Below are positions 22,536 through 35,219 of a DNA stretch of 64,000 nucleotides, piece by piece. The translations under genes and the position numbers were made by a program. Each line of letters starts with the position of its first letter. Positions within the stretch are counted from its first letter, which is position 1. Under the pieces are notes generated by a model, which was not told the origin of the DNA, did not search any database, and saw nothing but the letters and a program-made list of their open reading frames with translations. The stretch comes from Hofstenia miamia (Eukaryota; Xenacoelomorpha; Acoela), in contig SCFE01000041.1 in the NCBI GenBank assembly GCA_004352715.1, forward strand, positions 713,476-777,475, in the 5' to 3' direction.

Positions 22536-25500
22536 TATATATATATATATATATATCTATTCTTGAAGACGCTATTCTGTGAAATATTTATCCTAAAAAA
22601 TTTGTCGAAGTAAGAAAATTTCTGCTCACTAAATTTATGAATTCAAGGAATTATTTTGAATATGCCACAAAGCAATGGAACTCAAATCCTTATTTTTTGA
22701 TGCGATTAATTTGAAAAGGTTGCTTTTGCCTATTATATATGTACTTAATAGATCACAGTATCCTACTATTATGATTTAAGAATACCATTTCTCAAAGATT
22801 TGATGGCATGTAGAAGATGTCAAACGAAAACTGATACTTTATAAAATTTGTGCTCAATAAAAAATTTCTCTCCAAATCTTTCAAATGCTAAGAATGAAGT
22901 TAAGTATTAATTGAGTTTAAAGACTATTGTTAGAGTTTTCTTAATATTAGCATTGTGTCATACGCTATTTTGATAGCCTTTCTAGTTAATTTCGTGATCC
23001 AAACAAAGTGAATATCCAACATATTTCGAAAAAAATTTACCACAGTGCATAGATGACAGAGAATAAACTTCAAATTTCCGTAGTGTGTGCAGGCTGAAAC
23101 CCATTTCCTTGCATCATAATGCTATCAAATGTGCTTTGAATTGTCATTTACAAATTTATCTATAAAGCAAATTTTATTATTATTTTACACCAAGCATTCC
23201 ATGAAAAATTTGAAGAGCTTGTTTCTCTAGAAAATTGTCATACAATTTCAATCATTCATAGATAGCACTATTGTAAAATAACTTTTTTTAATATAGACTA
23301 CCAACATTCTTCACACCAGCCTAACTTTCACAAATTTAGCAATTTCGTTTGTATGGAATTCACAATCTGAGTAGAAAATTATTACGGTTCAAAATTTTAT
23401 TTGCATAAAACTAAGTGAATTCTCTTTTAAAAATGTGAATACATTTAAGGGTATTTAACAATTTCACCATTTGTCTTCATTGCTACAAAAGAAGCTTACA
23501 GAAAATGTTAATAGAAATGTTAATAGAGTTCTACACTCAACAAGTCCCATAGAGATGACTTGAAGTTGACATTGAAATTTTGATACAAATTTTATGACTA
23601 ATTGTTCAAAAGCTCTGTGAGAAGTAGACAGTATTATGGAGTTTCTAATAGAAACAAATTCGAAATTTAAAGATCCAGAGCGTAGTCAAAGCAGCCAGAG
23701 CTTGTACATACAACAATATAATTTCAAGTATATTTAATTGAGTCATCTCAAACCATGGTAAAATCTAAGATTCAATAAATTTTACGACGCCATTCATCAA
23801 AGAACCTTAAATCAACTCGTATTCTCCTTAAAGGACAAATTTTTTTCCACATTTATTAAGAATTTTTTCAAACCTATTAGCAAATTTTAAAATCTTGAGA
23901 TGTGAGTAGATCTATTTAGGAACATGTTTCAATGCAATATTGAAAATTTCTATTAAAACGTATTGCTGTGGTTGAAGCTGTTGAAAAAATTAATAATTTT
24001 TCTTTGAAAATTTTGAATTTTTGAAAAAAAGTTGTATTTTCTCTAAACCTGATATTCTTGGATTTATAAGGTCTTAAAAGCATTGAAACGACAAAGAACA
24101 TTAAATGTTTCTTGATAAAGAGAAAGTTATTTCAAACCCATTGCGACGTGCCTTGCACAAATTCAGAAGTTGGTAAGTCTCAATGAGACAAGCTGGGCCT
24201 TCGATTAAGAGAGATAAAGAAAGGGAAGACTATCTACTATCATGTTTTAACTTCCGATTGAGCATAACATTAATCATTTTTGAGCTATACGCGCGTAGAA
24301 TCATAAAAAATTTTCAGAAATTAATAGGCTGCTTAAAATTAAAACAAATTATAAGCAAAGCTATTTATATTTTATGCAATTAAAAAAATATTGTTTTTTA
24401 AAAAAGCAGTTGGTTATTGTTGTATCCCCTATTACATGCCTGTTCAAAAAACATTTGATTAAATTTTTATTCATAATAGACAAGTAAACATGCTTATAAG
24501 CAAAAGATTTAATGCAAATATAAACAGAATGGTATTCATAATTTTTCCCAATTCGGATAATATATATATATATATATATGCCGTAGAATGACATTTGAAT
24601 AGTATGTAACCGGACTGAGAACAATTTTAAATTGACCAATTGGTACTGGGAGCAATGAATTTTTCTTAGCTAAGAATCATAACTTAGACAAAATAAAAAT
24701 TTAAAGCAATATCATTGTGATGTTTGAAACACACAATACACTTTTCCACTTATAGATATAGTAGTCCTTGCCGCCCTTTGAGAATAATGATTCTTCACAG
24801 AATGAGAATGTAGTGCAAATCTGTCTCTGTCTTTTATCCTTTGATAATTTTCAATAGCTTCGCTTAACGTAGCTGAATAGCTACATGTCAAAAGAATTCG
24901 ACCATTGGGATTTCACAAAGAGAATTAGAATTGTGAATTTTATTTTAAGGAAAAGCATAAGGACAAATCATAGAAATCATATTGTGGTTGAATATTACAA
25001 TCCATTCCATGAATCTCTTAAGCATACATGTACATATAAACTAAAATAAACTCATTTGCAATATTCATGTACATATTTATACAAAATCAAATTGTTAGAA
25101 TGGCCTAAAACAATTTGACCAACTTTTTATCCAAATGTTTAATTTGTAACGAAAACCTAGCAAAAGCGTGATTAGGGTCAAGGATTTTGAAATTATTGAA
25201 ATTTTAATCAAGCTTTTTAATTAACTGCGATACTCGCAATAAAGTGCAATATTATTTGGGAATTCCATCGTATTCATTAGTGCTACTTAAAATAAATTTC
25301 ACATAAATCTATGATCATAAAAAGCTTATACTGTGTCATGTGCAGTTCGAGCAGGCTGAGTCTATAAATATAACTTTTATGTTCTGATATTTATCTAAAT
25401 TATCATCAAATTCTACTGTCTTACAATATATCAAATTGATATTGATTTAAAATTCAGAAAGCAGCAATTTGTATTTCAATTATCTTGTTTTTTCTTAAAT

Positions 25501-28330
25501 ATATGAATTTTCAAAAAGTTGGTGAGGATTGCCTCTGTCAGCAGTTCGAAAATGGTTTCTCGTATCAAATTTTGCCGTCAGTTTCCTTAATTGGAGCGAG
25601 TGCTGAGTAAATGCTTTGGAGATGAAGCCAGAAACAAGACAACGGATTTTTTTGGACTTTATGCCACAAATAAAATTCCTTTATTTCAAAAAAATCTTAT
25701 ATTCCGTCTTATTTGTGAACAGTGTATGAGCTTGCTTAATGCCGCAATCTGTCAACTGTTAAAATCATTTATAAAAACAAACAATTTGATGGATTCGTAG
25801 AAGAGATGAGCGACGGGAAAATGTTTTTAAAGTTATTTATAATGATTAGAATAATTTCTGCCCTATTCAACTGTTTTGCATCATCTTATGCTCCATATAT
25901 TCTTTTATATGAATATAGATCCGTTTAGTGATTATCCGTCTTATAATCTGGTGCGCCCTTATAGTTGAAAAAATACGGAGATTAGATTATTCGGAAATGT
26001 ATGCAAAGGTTTCTTTATTACTGCAAATCTTCACTCTTCAAGTTTGAAGGGCAGGAGACATGCTTTTCACAATTCAATTGGTTCTAAATCAAATACATTG
26101 CGATCTTACACCTAGTATTGAAATAATCAATCTGCCGTTCACGTAGCTTCGACATCATTATGAAAATTGAAGAAATATTTTGCAATTTATATCTTATCTT
26201 AGTTCTATTTTGTACATTTAAATATGATTTTTGCTAAAAAAAACTACACATACATGTAGACATAATTATTTATTTATACCATCATTATTGCATATTAAAA
26301 AAGTAGCGGAAGATAAATGCAGAATTATGACTCCAATATTTTGGTAAATAACTGAACATGTAAGCCCAAGATAATAACTATTTGCAGGCAATCTTTTTTA
26401 AATTAACAGCATGGTAATAGAACATTGGTAGTAACAATAGTTCGTTTTTATATACTGGTTTTCGTGTTGGTCAATGCCATGATTAAATATTAAATAATAA
26501 AAGGCTGTAAATCATTGACGTTTGGCCCTTTTCTATTAGAAATTCTTGGCAATTCACTGATTGAAATGAATGTAATTTATTAACACTTTAACACATGGAA
26601 TAATATCTGTTACATGAAATTCAATTTGTTCATTTCATTTTGTATTAAATAGCAAAAACAAATGTTGTACAATTGCAATAATTGTGTAGGTTTATTAATT
26701 TGTAAAAATATGTATATAGAAGTCTACAAACAAGGAAATTTTATGCATTCACCATAAAGTAGCACTAGAAATGAACCCACACCCCAGCAATAATAATTTG
26801 CACTACAAATCAATAAAAATTTTTGAATAAACTGCCAAATAATTCAATAAAAAGCATTTGTAGACACAGGATTTTAGGTATATTTGAACATGTGTTAATA
26901 TAATTCAAACTATAGTAAAATTCTACAAATAAATTACTATCTTCATTAAAAGTCATTTTCAGTGTAATGTTTTGAAAATTTTGTGATTTGATTCTAATAC
27001 CATAATTAAATAAAATTCTGAAATCTTTTTCTTATTTATTGAAAATCCATTACAATTGGCTGAATCTTTATACAAGCCTGTATAAAATCAAGCCCCAGTT
27101 ACCAGAAAATCTTTGTGGAATAATAAAATTTATAAAACACATTTTTAGCATTATAATACTTTTTTGATTTTAAACCTATTGCTAGTCATGACCATACTAG
27201 GAATGTTCAAGGCGAAGTATATTAATTAAATTCTCAAAAGTTATTTTAATTAAACAAAACAGCATTCACTATTGGAACATGTCTTGAGAATTTTTAACCT
27301 ATACCTCTACATCCATTGAAACTGACTATGAAAATTCCCACTACCGAATCCCTACAACAGTCCCACAAGCTAAGATTTTACTGGACACCACATTTGATGA
27401 GGGGAAACCTGAGAATTACATATTTATAAAACAAAAAATTGAATATACATTTTAGAATAATTGCTATGCACCCAATATTTCAGTATCATACTATATTTGG
27501 ATCACAGCTAGCAATATTTCTGTGAACAATGTTTCAACTACAAGTAAATTTAACTGAAATAAACAAATTAATAGCTTAATAAAAATTTTTCAGCCCAAGT
27601 TCATAGCAATTAACTAAACTCCGGCCAAAATAAATAACTCATCGTATATACCTAACGGTTCTGAGTTTAAGCCTTAAACATTCAGGGGTGCTATTTTGTT
27701 GTACAATTCACACTGTACATTTATGTATGATAAAATAATTTATATGTGCTTGTTTATTTTTCCAAAGCTCAGGTTCCAAAATTTGGAGAATGAAACTTTC
27801 TAAGATATTGACGGTTAATTGTAAGAAGAAAAAATACTAGCTAACAGAGGCTTTGAGACTTTTTGACCCTATAATATAATTTATTGTATTTTAAGAAAAT
27901 CTATCATAATTTTTGTTTGGCTACCAAATAATTATAATGAAAAGAATCATAAAATTGTCGAGGTAGGCAGATTTAACTAGAATGCTATTGGCCACATAGA
28001 TTTTTGTCTCCTTCTTATGAAAATTTTGGTCGCATGTTACCATTTAGTCACACTATAGGACTATTATTTCGGCCAAATTTTACTAATGCAGTATTTTGCA
28101 ATAAGTAAATTGTAATAGATTTATTGGCGCAGAATTTAATAACGATATTATTACAATATAGTGCAATATTTTGCAACATATTGCAGTGTGGTTGAAAGGT
28201 AGTTTTTTAAAAAATGATTGTTAAGCGTGTTATTTCCTATGTTTCTAAAATTATCTTTCAAGAAATAATGAACGTAATGACATTAATATTACTTTTTTAG
28301 GAGTCTATGGCTATCCATTAATGTATGTGG
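22536..28330. other. Gene-poor AT-rich stretch
   Basis: Short open frames (for example 23916-24101, 24183-24383 and 25591-25800) lack recognisable domains, splice signals or biased composition. A small (AT)n run sits near 24560-24579. I see no gene, RNA or transposon that I can defend. Confidence 0.5.
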
Positions 28331-28334
28331 ATTA

Positions 28335-29085
28335 GCGTTCCGGAACCATGGCCGCTTCCACGGCTTAGGGGTTAGTTGGTCGTATCCGCGGCCAGCGGCC
28401 GGCTGCGGCCAAAGATTGTGTCTTGTGTCTAAAATTTCTTCTAAGATTTATTTCTGAACATTATGATGAACAATTTACGTCCATGATTTTTGTATTTTAG
28501 TTTTAAAACTTAATCGTTTGACCATGTTCTTTAATTGTTCGAACTATGGGTATATTTTAATCGTTCCATTGAGAATTGCAGTACAGAATACCCTCACTTA
28601 TTCGCGGGTTAGGCTCTTAACCCTAACACATGAGTTGTACGCATAAAAAATGACTTTACAGTACAGTAATATACTAAAGAGGACTATACTATGCGGTGTC
28701 ATTGTCCTCCTGTACTTATATATTTTTTTATTTATATATTGCTGATGTACAAAATTAAAATGTGTTTACATTATCATTACTATATTATTGAAATACATAA
28801 CTGCATACAATATTACTACATTATTACTATATTAATGAATAAGAGTGTCTTTACAAAGTGTTTGGGAAGTACTTATGCCGTATATAATCTCATACATAGA
28901 CGTTTAAAAAATGCATTCAATATTCGCTGGGTTTTTGCTATTCTCGTGGAGGAGTAAGCAACGTAACCCCCGCGAATAGCGAGGGAATACTGTATTTGGC
29001 TTACGGCCGGCTACGGCTAAACCATTAGGGCCAGGGGCGGCTAGGTCCAAAATTTACGACCAACGACACGCTACGGTCAAATATA
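28335..29085. repeat. GC-rich inverted-repeat element interrupted by a pogo-type MITE
   Basis: Two GGCC/CGGCCGG-rich blocks lie at 28340-28425 and 28995-29080 in otherwise AT-rich DNA. GTTGGTCGTA at 28375-28384 is matched in inverted orientation by TACGACCAAC at 29055-29064, and GGCCGGCTGCGGCCAAA by TTTGGCTTACGGCCGGC. They look like arms of one element split by the insert at 28584-28992. Family unknown. Confidence 0.55.
28584..28992. mobile_element. pogo/Tigger-type MITE, 409 bp
   Basis: Terminal inverted repeats CAGAATACCCTCACTTATTC and, from the other end, CAGTATTCCCTCGCTATTCG, both followed by CGGG. They are flanked by TA dinucleotides (28582-28583 and 28993-28994), the target duplication of Tc1/mariner-pogo elements. 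The interior has no transposase; the 88-codon frame at 28691-28957 looks accidental. Confidence 0.75.
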
Positions 29086-29741
29086 TATTTAGCAATGCCA
29101 GATATGAACAATATTCGTAAATACAATTTTGTTATTAATTTTACTGTGTTCATCCAACATATATGTCTACTGCTTCAGTTATGCAAGGACTACTGTAGTC
29201 ACTGCCTGGCAATTTGCCACTGAAAATGAGACCAAAAATGCATCCATGTATTAGGTGTAAAAAGTATCGTGAAGCAAATAAATAAAAAAATAAAATAATT
29301 TGCTATTTTATATATCTCAATGCTTTTTGAAATATTTTTATTTTTAGATAATCGTAAAAACCATATCCAAATATAATGAGGCTATTAATGATAAGCCCTT
29401 AAAAATGTAGAAATCTATTGTTTGATGTGCATTGGAAATGTAGAATTTTGACCTACAATAGCAAAAATATAGATCTAAGGTTCTTATTTAGAGATGCAGA
29501 ACCAATTCGCACTTGAAGGAACATTTTATTGCTTTTGTACTGTACATTGCCAGGTTGTGATTAAAGTATAGGCCTTGCTTATACTTGGAATTTTAATTGA
29601 GTTTTCATGTACTTTATCATTTCTAAATTAAAAAATATTCTTACATTTAAAAACAAAGATGACACAAATTTAAGTTAAGAAAGTAACAATTAGGTAGATA
29701 TCAAATACCATCAACAGCACATTTCTCAATTTCTGAATACC

Positions 29742-29774
29742 GATTGGCTTTTGCAACAACCAATCAAAATTTAC
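29742..29774 (+). promoter_or_regulatory. Paired inverted CCAAT boxes upstream of receptor B
   Basis: GATTGGCTTTTGCAACAACC then AATCAAAATTTAC lies about 47-79 bases before the ATG at 29821 and is almost identical to the block before copy C. Confidence 0.6.
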
Positions 29775-29820
29775 AAATACTATTTTTATGTTTGATTTAT
29801 CATGATGTTTTTCATTTACA

Positions 29821-31412
29821 ATGAATTCTACTAACGTGACATTCCTTTTCCCAAATCCTTTCTATAAAAACGAAAGCGTTCTGACTCTGGTCATCGTTGT
29901 TGGTGTAATCGGCATTCCAACTAACTCAGTAATTTTACTAATAAACACAAGTAAGCCTTTTATTAAAAACAGTGCGTCTTCGGTATACATAACCTACCTA
30001 GCACTAGCTGATCTCCTCAATTGTTTTGGCTATGTAACAGCCAACCTTCCATTCATTCTTTGGCCTAATGCAATCATGTACATAGGGTTTTTTCATTATT
30101 GTTATTATTGGCAGTTTATTCATATGTTCACTTTGCTGTTCAGTACTTATATGGTGGTGGTTATTACCGTAGACAGACTTGTTAACGTGTTCAGTGTAAA
30201 TTTGGCTCGGAAGCTGAGCACGAAATCTGTAGCTCACACCGTTTGCGTGTCTCTAATTTCAGTATTTTCAATTGTTTCTGTTCCTTCAATATATTTCACC
30301 CAATTTGAAGAAGGAATTCTTATTTGGGACGGAGGAAAGGTTTTCCCTAAAGCGAAAAACTGTGTGATTGATAATATGGAACTCTACGCCGTAATTTTCT
30401 TAACATTCTGTTATTCAATTCCTTTGTTCGTAATATCCACAGGAAATGCTTCAATAATAATTGGCCTGAAATATCGATCAGTTATGGCCAAGAAAAAGTT
30501 CGCAAAAGGACCAAAAAAGGAAGACCTAAGAGTGACCATAACTTTAATTTCATGTTGTCTAATAATGATAGGTGNATTAAAAACAGTGCGTCTTCGGTAT
30601 ACATAACCTACCTAGCACTAGCTGATCTCCTCAATTGTTTTGGCTATGTAACAGCCAACCTTCCATTCATTCTTTGGCCTAATGCAATCATGTACATAGG
30701 GTTTTTTCATTATTGTTATTATTGGCAGTTTATTCATATGTTCACTTTGCTGTTCAGTACTTATATGGTGGTGGTTATTACCGTAGACAGACTTGTTAAC
30801 GTGTTCAGTGTAAATTTGGCTCGGAAGCTGAGCACGAAATCTGTAGCTCACACCGTTTGCGTGTCTCTAATTTCAGTATTTTCAATTGTTTCTGTTCCTT
30901 CAATATATTTCACCCAATTTGAAGAAGGAATTCTTATTTGGGACGGAGGAAAGGTTTTCCCTAAAGCGAAAAACTGTGTGATTGATAATATGGAACTCTA
31001 CGCCGTAATTTTCTTAACATTCTGTTATTCAATTCCTTTGTTTGTAATATCCACAGGAAATGCTTCAATAATAATTGGCCTGAAATATCGATCAGTTATG
31101 GCCAAGAAAAAGTTCGCAAAAGGACCAAAAAAGGAAGACCTAAGAGTGACCATAACTTTAATTTCATGTTGTCTAATAATGATAGGTGTGTATTTGCCGT
31201 TTTACATTTTGCAGGTGTTGAGTTATTTTTGGACGGATGAAATGCGTGCTCGGTTTTGGCAAAGCTCTTTGAATTACTTAATTTGGTACATGGCAGACGG
31301 ACTTAGAAACTTAAATTGTGCTGTAAATTTCTTCATTTATTATTTTACGAATGAAAGATTCAGAAAATCACTTCAATTCGTCTTTTCAAAGTTCTTAGTT
31401 TGTTGTAAATAA
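29821..31412 (+). CDS. Class A GPCR paralog B, carrying an apparent assembly duplication
   Basis: The ATG at 29821 (MNSTNVTFLFPNPFYKNES) opens a receptor frame that runs to an N at 30575. Sequence then jumps back: 30576-31188 repeats 29962-30574 with only one difference seen (C/T near 30430 and 31044), after which the gene continues to a stop at 31410-31412. Removing one repeat unit plus the N gives 978 nt, 325 codons plus stop, exactly the length of intact copy C. The duplicated stretch is therefore best read as two allelic contig ends joined without merging, and the real gene as intact. Landmarks are those listed for copy C, with the TM3 end ITVDRLVNVF. Read literally, the locus would be two truncated, unusable frames. 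Confidence 0.85.
29962..31188 (+). repeat. 613-bp direct repeat joined by a single N (likely misassembly)
   Basis: Unit 1 is 29962-30574 and unit 2 is 30576-31188, offset 614. Near-identity and the lone N at the joint argue for an assembly artefact rather than a biological tandem duplication. Confidence 0.85.
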
Positions 31413-31942
31413 AAAATGACTTATATTTCTCATCATAACAAACTTCATTTTTAAATAAAGAAATCTGCCCCCACTTTGTGTGAATTTTGCCTAAAACTTT
31501 AAGTAGATTGCATTTACTTATAAAGATTTAATAATTTTGATTTGCACGGATTAAATGTAAGCCTTTGAGAATTTAGCAATATTAACACTTTTGAAATTAA
31601 CAGTAAATATTGAATTAATAAATAATAGGTTCAAACACAAAACCGAAAAATAGTTTGTTGGATACGTTATCAAATAGTAGTAATGTGTTGGAAAAAAATC
31701 TTTCCACACATTCGATATATTGTTTATCACAATGACAGCTCTTTTGACCAACAAATATAGTATTTCACCTAGGTTGTTGTTAGAAAATTATAATTGATTG
31801 CATTATATTAGCCTCGATTTCACAATGAACAATAAGATATAATTTAATTTCGAAATACTAAAATCAAGAAAATATAAAGCATTTGAAAAATGTAGACTTC
31901 AAAATAAGATAATGTTTGAAATTGTTGATACAAGAATATATG

Positions 31943-32009
<67 letters not shown>

Positions 32010-32239
32010 TTAAATTCCATATATACCATTTTCAAAAATGATATGTACAACTATTTACAATATATGGAAACATATTTACAGAATATACAATAAAATAAAC
32101 AAAAGCTACCACAATTTATTAAAAAGCAAATAATAAAAAATGAAAACAGCACAACAAAAAGGAAAAAAATCAACAATACAGAAAAGAATATTTAGTATTT
32201 TCGCCAGATATTTTGAGTTTTTGAATATCCAAATATGAA
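31413..32239. other. 3' flank of receptor B and (AT)n tract
   Basis: The first 60 bases match the 3' flanks of copies A and C, with an AATAAA-type signal near 31456. A pure (AT)n tract runs about 31945-32007. No gene seen. Confidence 0.6.
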
Positions 32240-35110
32240 TTGGTTTGCAAGCAGGTTTTCCTTAATTATTTTTTTAAAGTTCTTAAATCTGATTCATTGC
32301 GAAGGTTTGAATCTAACTTGTTCCAAAGATTACAGACATTTGTAGTATATGCTTCTTTTGAAAATTTACTTTTTTTGTACATTATTGATGCATTTGTTTG
32401 TCCTTTTGTTAACACTAAAACTCCGAACCGGTCATTTATGACCGTTTTTGATGCAATTGTTAAACAACTACTTCTCTACATGTAAAATTTTTTACAAGTT
32501 TACCTATATTCACTAATTCTGCTGTAAAGTACGAATTGATGACATTTTCGGAAAACCGATAGACTTAGATATGAAAAATCATTAATACCCCTTAAGCTCC
32601 AAAAACCGGTCATTCGTGACCCAGACTAAGCATTTCATGCATGCGTTTGTGTAGTTATATTTATGCAGTAATATACTTTATATTGAGAATGTATTTAACA
32701 GTTTTGATCGTTTTAGTTAAAAATTAATGGCAAGAGAAGCAGCAAAACGGGCTCTTAATCAAATTATGTGGGATATTGCATCAGATAGCAGTAGCAGTGT
32801 TTATTAAATATGAACCTGAATGCCTGTATAAATCTCATTGTAATAAATGCTACACAAATACTGGTCATTTATGACCGGATTAGGAATTAAGGGGTGTATT
32901 TAATTTTCGGAGTTCTAGTGTTAAACTTGAATAGACTAAATAATTGCTGATTTTTTTAATGTATTTAAACATGTGAACAAGACTCATATATATGCAAACG
33001 TAAATCAATGAAAGTATTGCTGCTTTATGTATGAAATCACTAATTGCTTGTTTATTATCATTAAACATCGTACAGATACACAAGTTAAACACTCTATTTA
33101 CTTGCTACGTCTCTGTAGTACTTAGATCATGCAGTAATATCCATGCATACCTATAATGACTAACTACTAGTTCATCTGCAAATGCTTTACTCTCAGTAAT
33201 CCTTTTTATTTGTTTTATTTGTTATTGTATGCCGCATGAAATTTTACGGATTTTGTTACGAATGAAGTCCTTATATTGGAAGTCTCTATCAATTATGACA
33301 TCCAAATATACAACTGTATCAATTGGTGCAATAAGTGGAGCGTTTTCAGAAACTGATATGGTGCAATTTGGAATAAGTTATTTTGAATCTCTTGGTGTGA
33401 AAACAATAAACTGGGTTTTCTCTTTATTCATTGTTAATTTATTTTGGCTGAAGTAGATCATGAGTTTGTCAATGTTTCTCTGCAGGTTCTTTGTAGCAAC
33501 TATTGGACTTGCATGCCTGTTTATTAAACATATGTTATCAGCATTCTGTATTATGTTGTTTTCAATAAGATGGTTTGATATATCATTAATGTAAAAGTTG
33601 AACAGAATTGGACCTAAAATGTTGCCTTGTGGGACTCCTCTGTTAGTTGTGATGTAATCAGAATAAATATTTATTCATGCACTCTGTTCTCTATTTGTAA
33701 GAAAGCTATTAATTAATGTTCTCGTTGCGTATGAAACCCATAGCTTTTCAATTTTTTATCAAGTATGCAAAAATCACTAGACTGTCAAAAGCTTTACTGA
33801 GATCAAGTAATACAACACTACTGCAAAAATTATTGTTTAAGAAGTAGCGAGTCTTCTCGGGTAAGGACATTATAGCATCTATCGTACTCAAATCCTTTCT
33901 AAAGCCAAATTGAAAATTGATTTGGAGATAAAATCTTGTGTTCATTTAGATACGAAATTAACTTTTTGCTTAACAATCTTTTAAAAATTTTGGATATGGG
34001 CTTTGTTATAAATATTGGCTGGTTGTTTTTGAAATTTGTCAAATCTCTTTTTTAAAAACAGGTGTTATACCCGCTTTTTTTAGCATTTGAGGATAACTAT
34101 TAGTTCGAATTGAATAGTTAAATACAAATGTTAAATATTTTGAAAAATACTTTTTTAAAATGAATATAGGCACTCCATTGCGTCCTGTAGAAACAGAAGG
34201 ATCTAAGCTATTTACTTCTTTAATTACCTCATGTTCATTGATGTAATGAAAACTAAACATGTGCTTAACTTCTAGTATGTCATTCTCAAACTGTATTTCC
34301 TTACCTGTATACGAGCCCAAATCTTTAAATACTTTGTTCATAGTGTCTGCTATGGATTTATGTCAAGGATTTCATTAGTATCAATTTTTATTTCCTGAAT
34401 TTTTGCATTCTATTTGATTTTTCTTATTCAGAAACTTATTTAAGAAAGTCAATTTATTCTTAGCATGTGTTAGCTTTTCAAAAAATCCGCTTGTCTCGGT
34501 CTTCTTTCTCTGAAGCTTTCATTTTAGAGAACTTTTATTTTAAATCTTTATAAAAACTAGAATTCACATAAAATTTATAATTTTTAAGCAAGTTCCATCC
34601 ATTTTTCTTAGCTAATTCTAAATCTTTGATTTCCTTTCTACACACGTTTTTCTTAGTAGCCTTAAAATACCTGATTTTAAATGGGGCATTTTTGTTTAAG
34701 CACATTTATAGTTGTTTTATTAAGAAATGCGTCATATTTCACTTGAATTATGCAATGTATAGATATAATCTCACGCAATATCCAGAAAATTCCCAAAACT
34801 GCGTGCAAAGACTTTGATGAAATTTGAGAAACTTGTGTTTTTCAAATCTGTTAAAAAATAATTAATCAAGTTGTCACATCTTGTTGGCGTTTGCTTATTT
34901 ATTAAATCTAGTTGTAATTCATCACAAAGGCACTGAATGTGTTTGAATTCATGAGCTAAGAGATAGTTAATATTGTAGTCACCTAATAGCATGACTTCCT
35001 TATTTAGAGACCGTGCATTTTGTACTCCTGAAGTTTGAAAATTAATGAACTCCTTAGAATATTTTTATGAGGACAGTAGTTGATGTTAATATCGATGCAA
35101 ATCGATTATT
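32240..35110 (-). pseudogene. Second LINE copy (jockey/CR1-like ORF2), decayed and split by a MITE
   Basis: Read on the minus strand from about 35100: LLGDYNINYL (endonuclease D-x-N block, near 34990), a THAKNKLTFLNKFLNKKNQ linker near 34450, SVSTGRNGVPIFILKKYF, KAGITPVFKKE, QFGFRKDLSTIDAI, LLDLSKAFDS (RT Asp block, near 33800), GVPQGNILGPILFNFYIND near 33600, a damaged catalytic box (QNADN in place of ADD), and C-terminal NVCNLWNKLDSNLRNESDL ending near 32270. Frames change several times and the catalytic box is lost, so it is dead. The order of blocks is that of a LINE ORF2. The N-terminal endonuclease portion and ORF1 are missing. The segment 32413-32920 is a later insertion. Confidence 0.85.
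32413..32920. mobile_element. piggyBac-type MITE, 508 bp, TTAA target duplication
   Basis: 15-bp terminal inverted repeats CACTAAAACTCCGAA (left) and CACTAGAACTCCGAA (right, read inward) differ at one base. Both ends are flanked by TTAA (32409-32412 and 32921-32924), the piggyBac target site. The self-complementary motif CCGGTCATTTATGACCG occurs just inside the left end (32428-32444), as a variant near 32606, and as a variant at 32861-32878. A second inverted pair, TACCCCTTAA at 32587 and TTAAGGGGTG at 32887, suggests a nested or composite structure. No transposase inside. Insertion split the LINE ORF2. Confidence 0.8.
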
Positions 35111-35219
35111 TCTATTTTTCCTAATTTCTACCTAGAGTGATTCAACATATTCATATATTTAAAAAATCTTAAGCACTGAAAAGCAAGAAAAATATAAAAG
35201 CTGCATGAAATTATTTACC

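Noticed and set aside
25591-25800. 69-codon plus-strand frame starting MERVLSKCFGDEARNK
   Set aside because: Looks faintly protein-like but I can match it to nothing and see no continuation.
28691-28957. 88-codon frame inside the pogo-type MITE
   Set aside because: Tyr/Ile-rich by virtue of AT content and lacking any transposase motif.
30004-30851. Minus-strand 77-codon frames (30004-30237 and 30618-30851), repeated identically
   Set aside because: They are antisense shadows of receptor B and its duplicated segment; the same shadow occurs under copy C.
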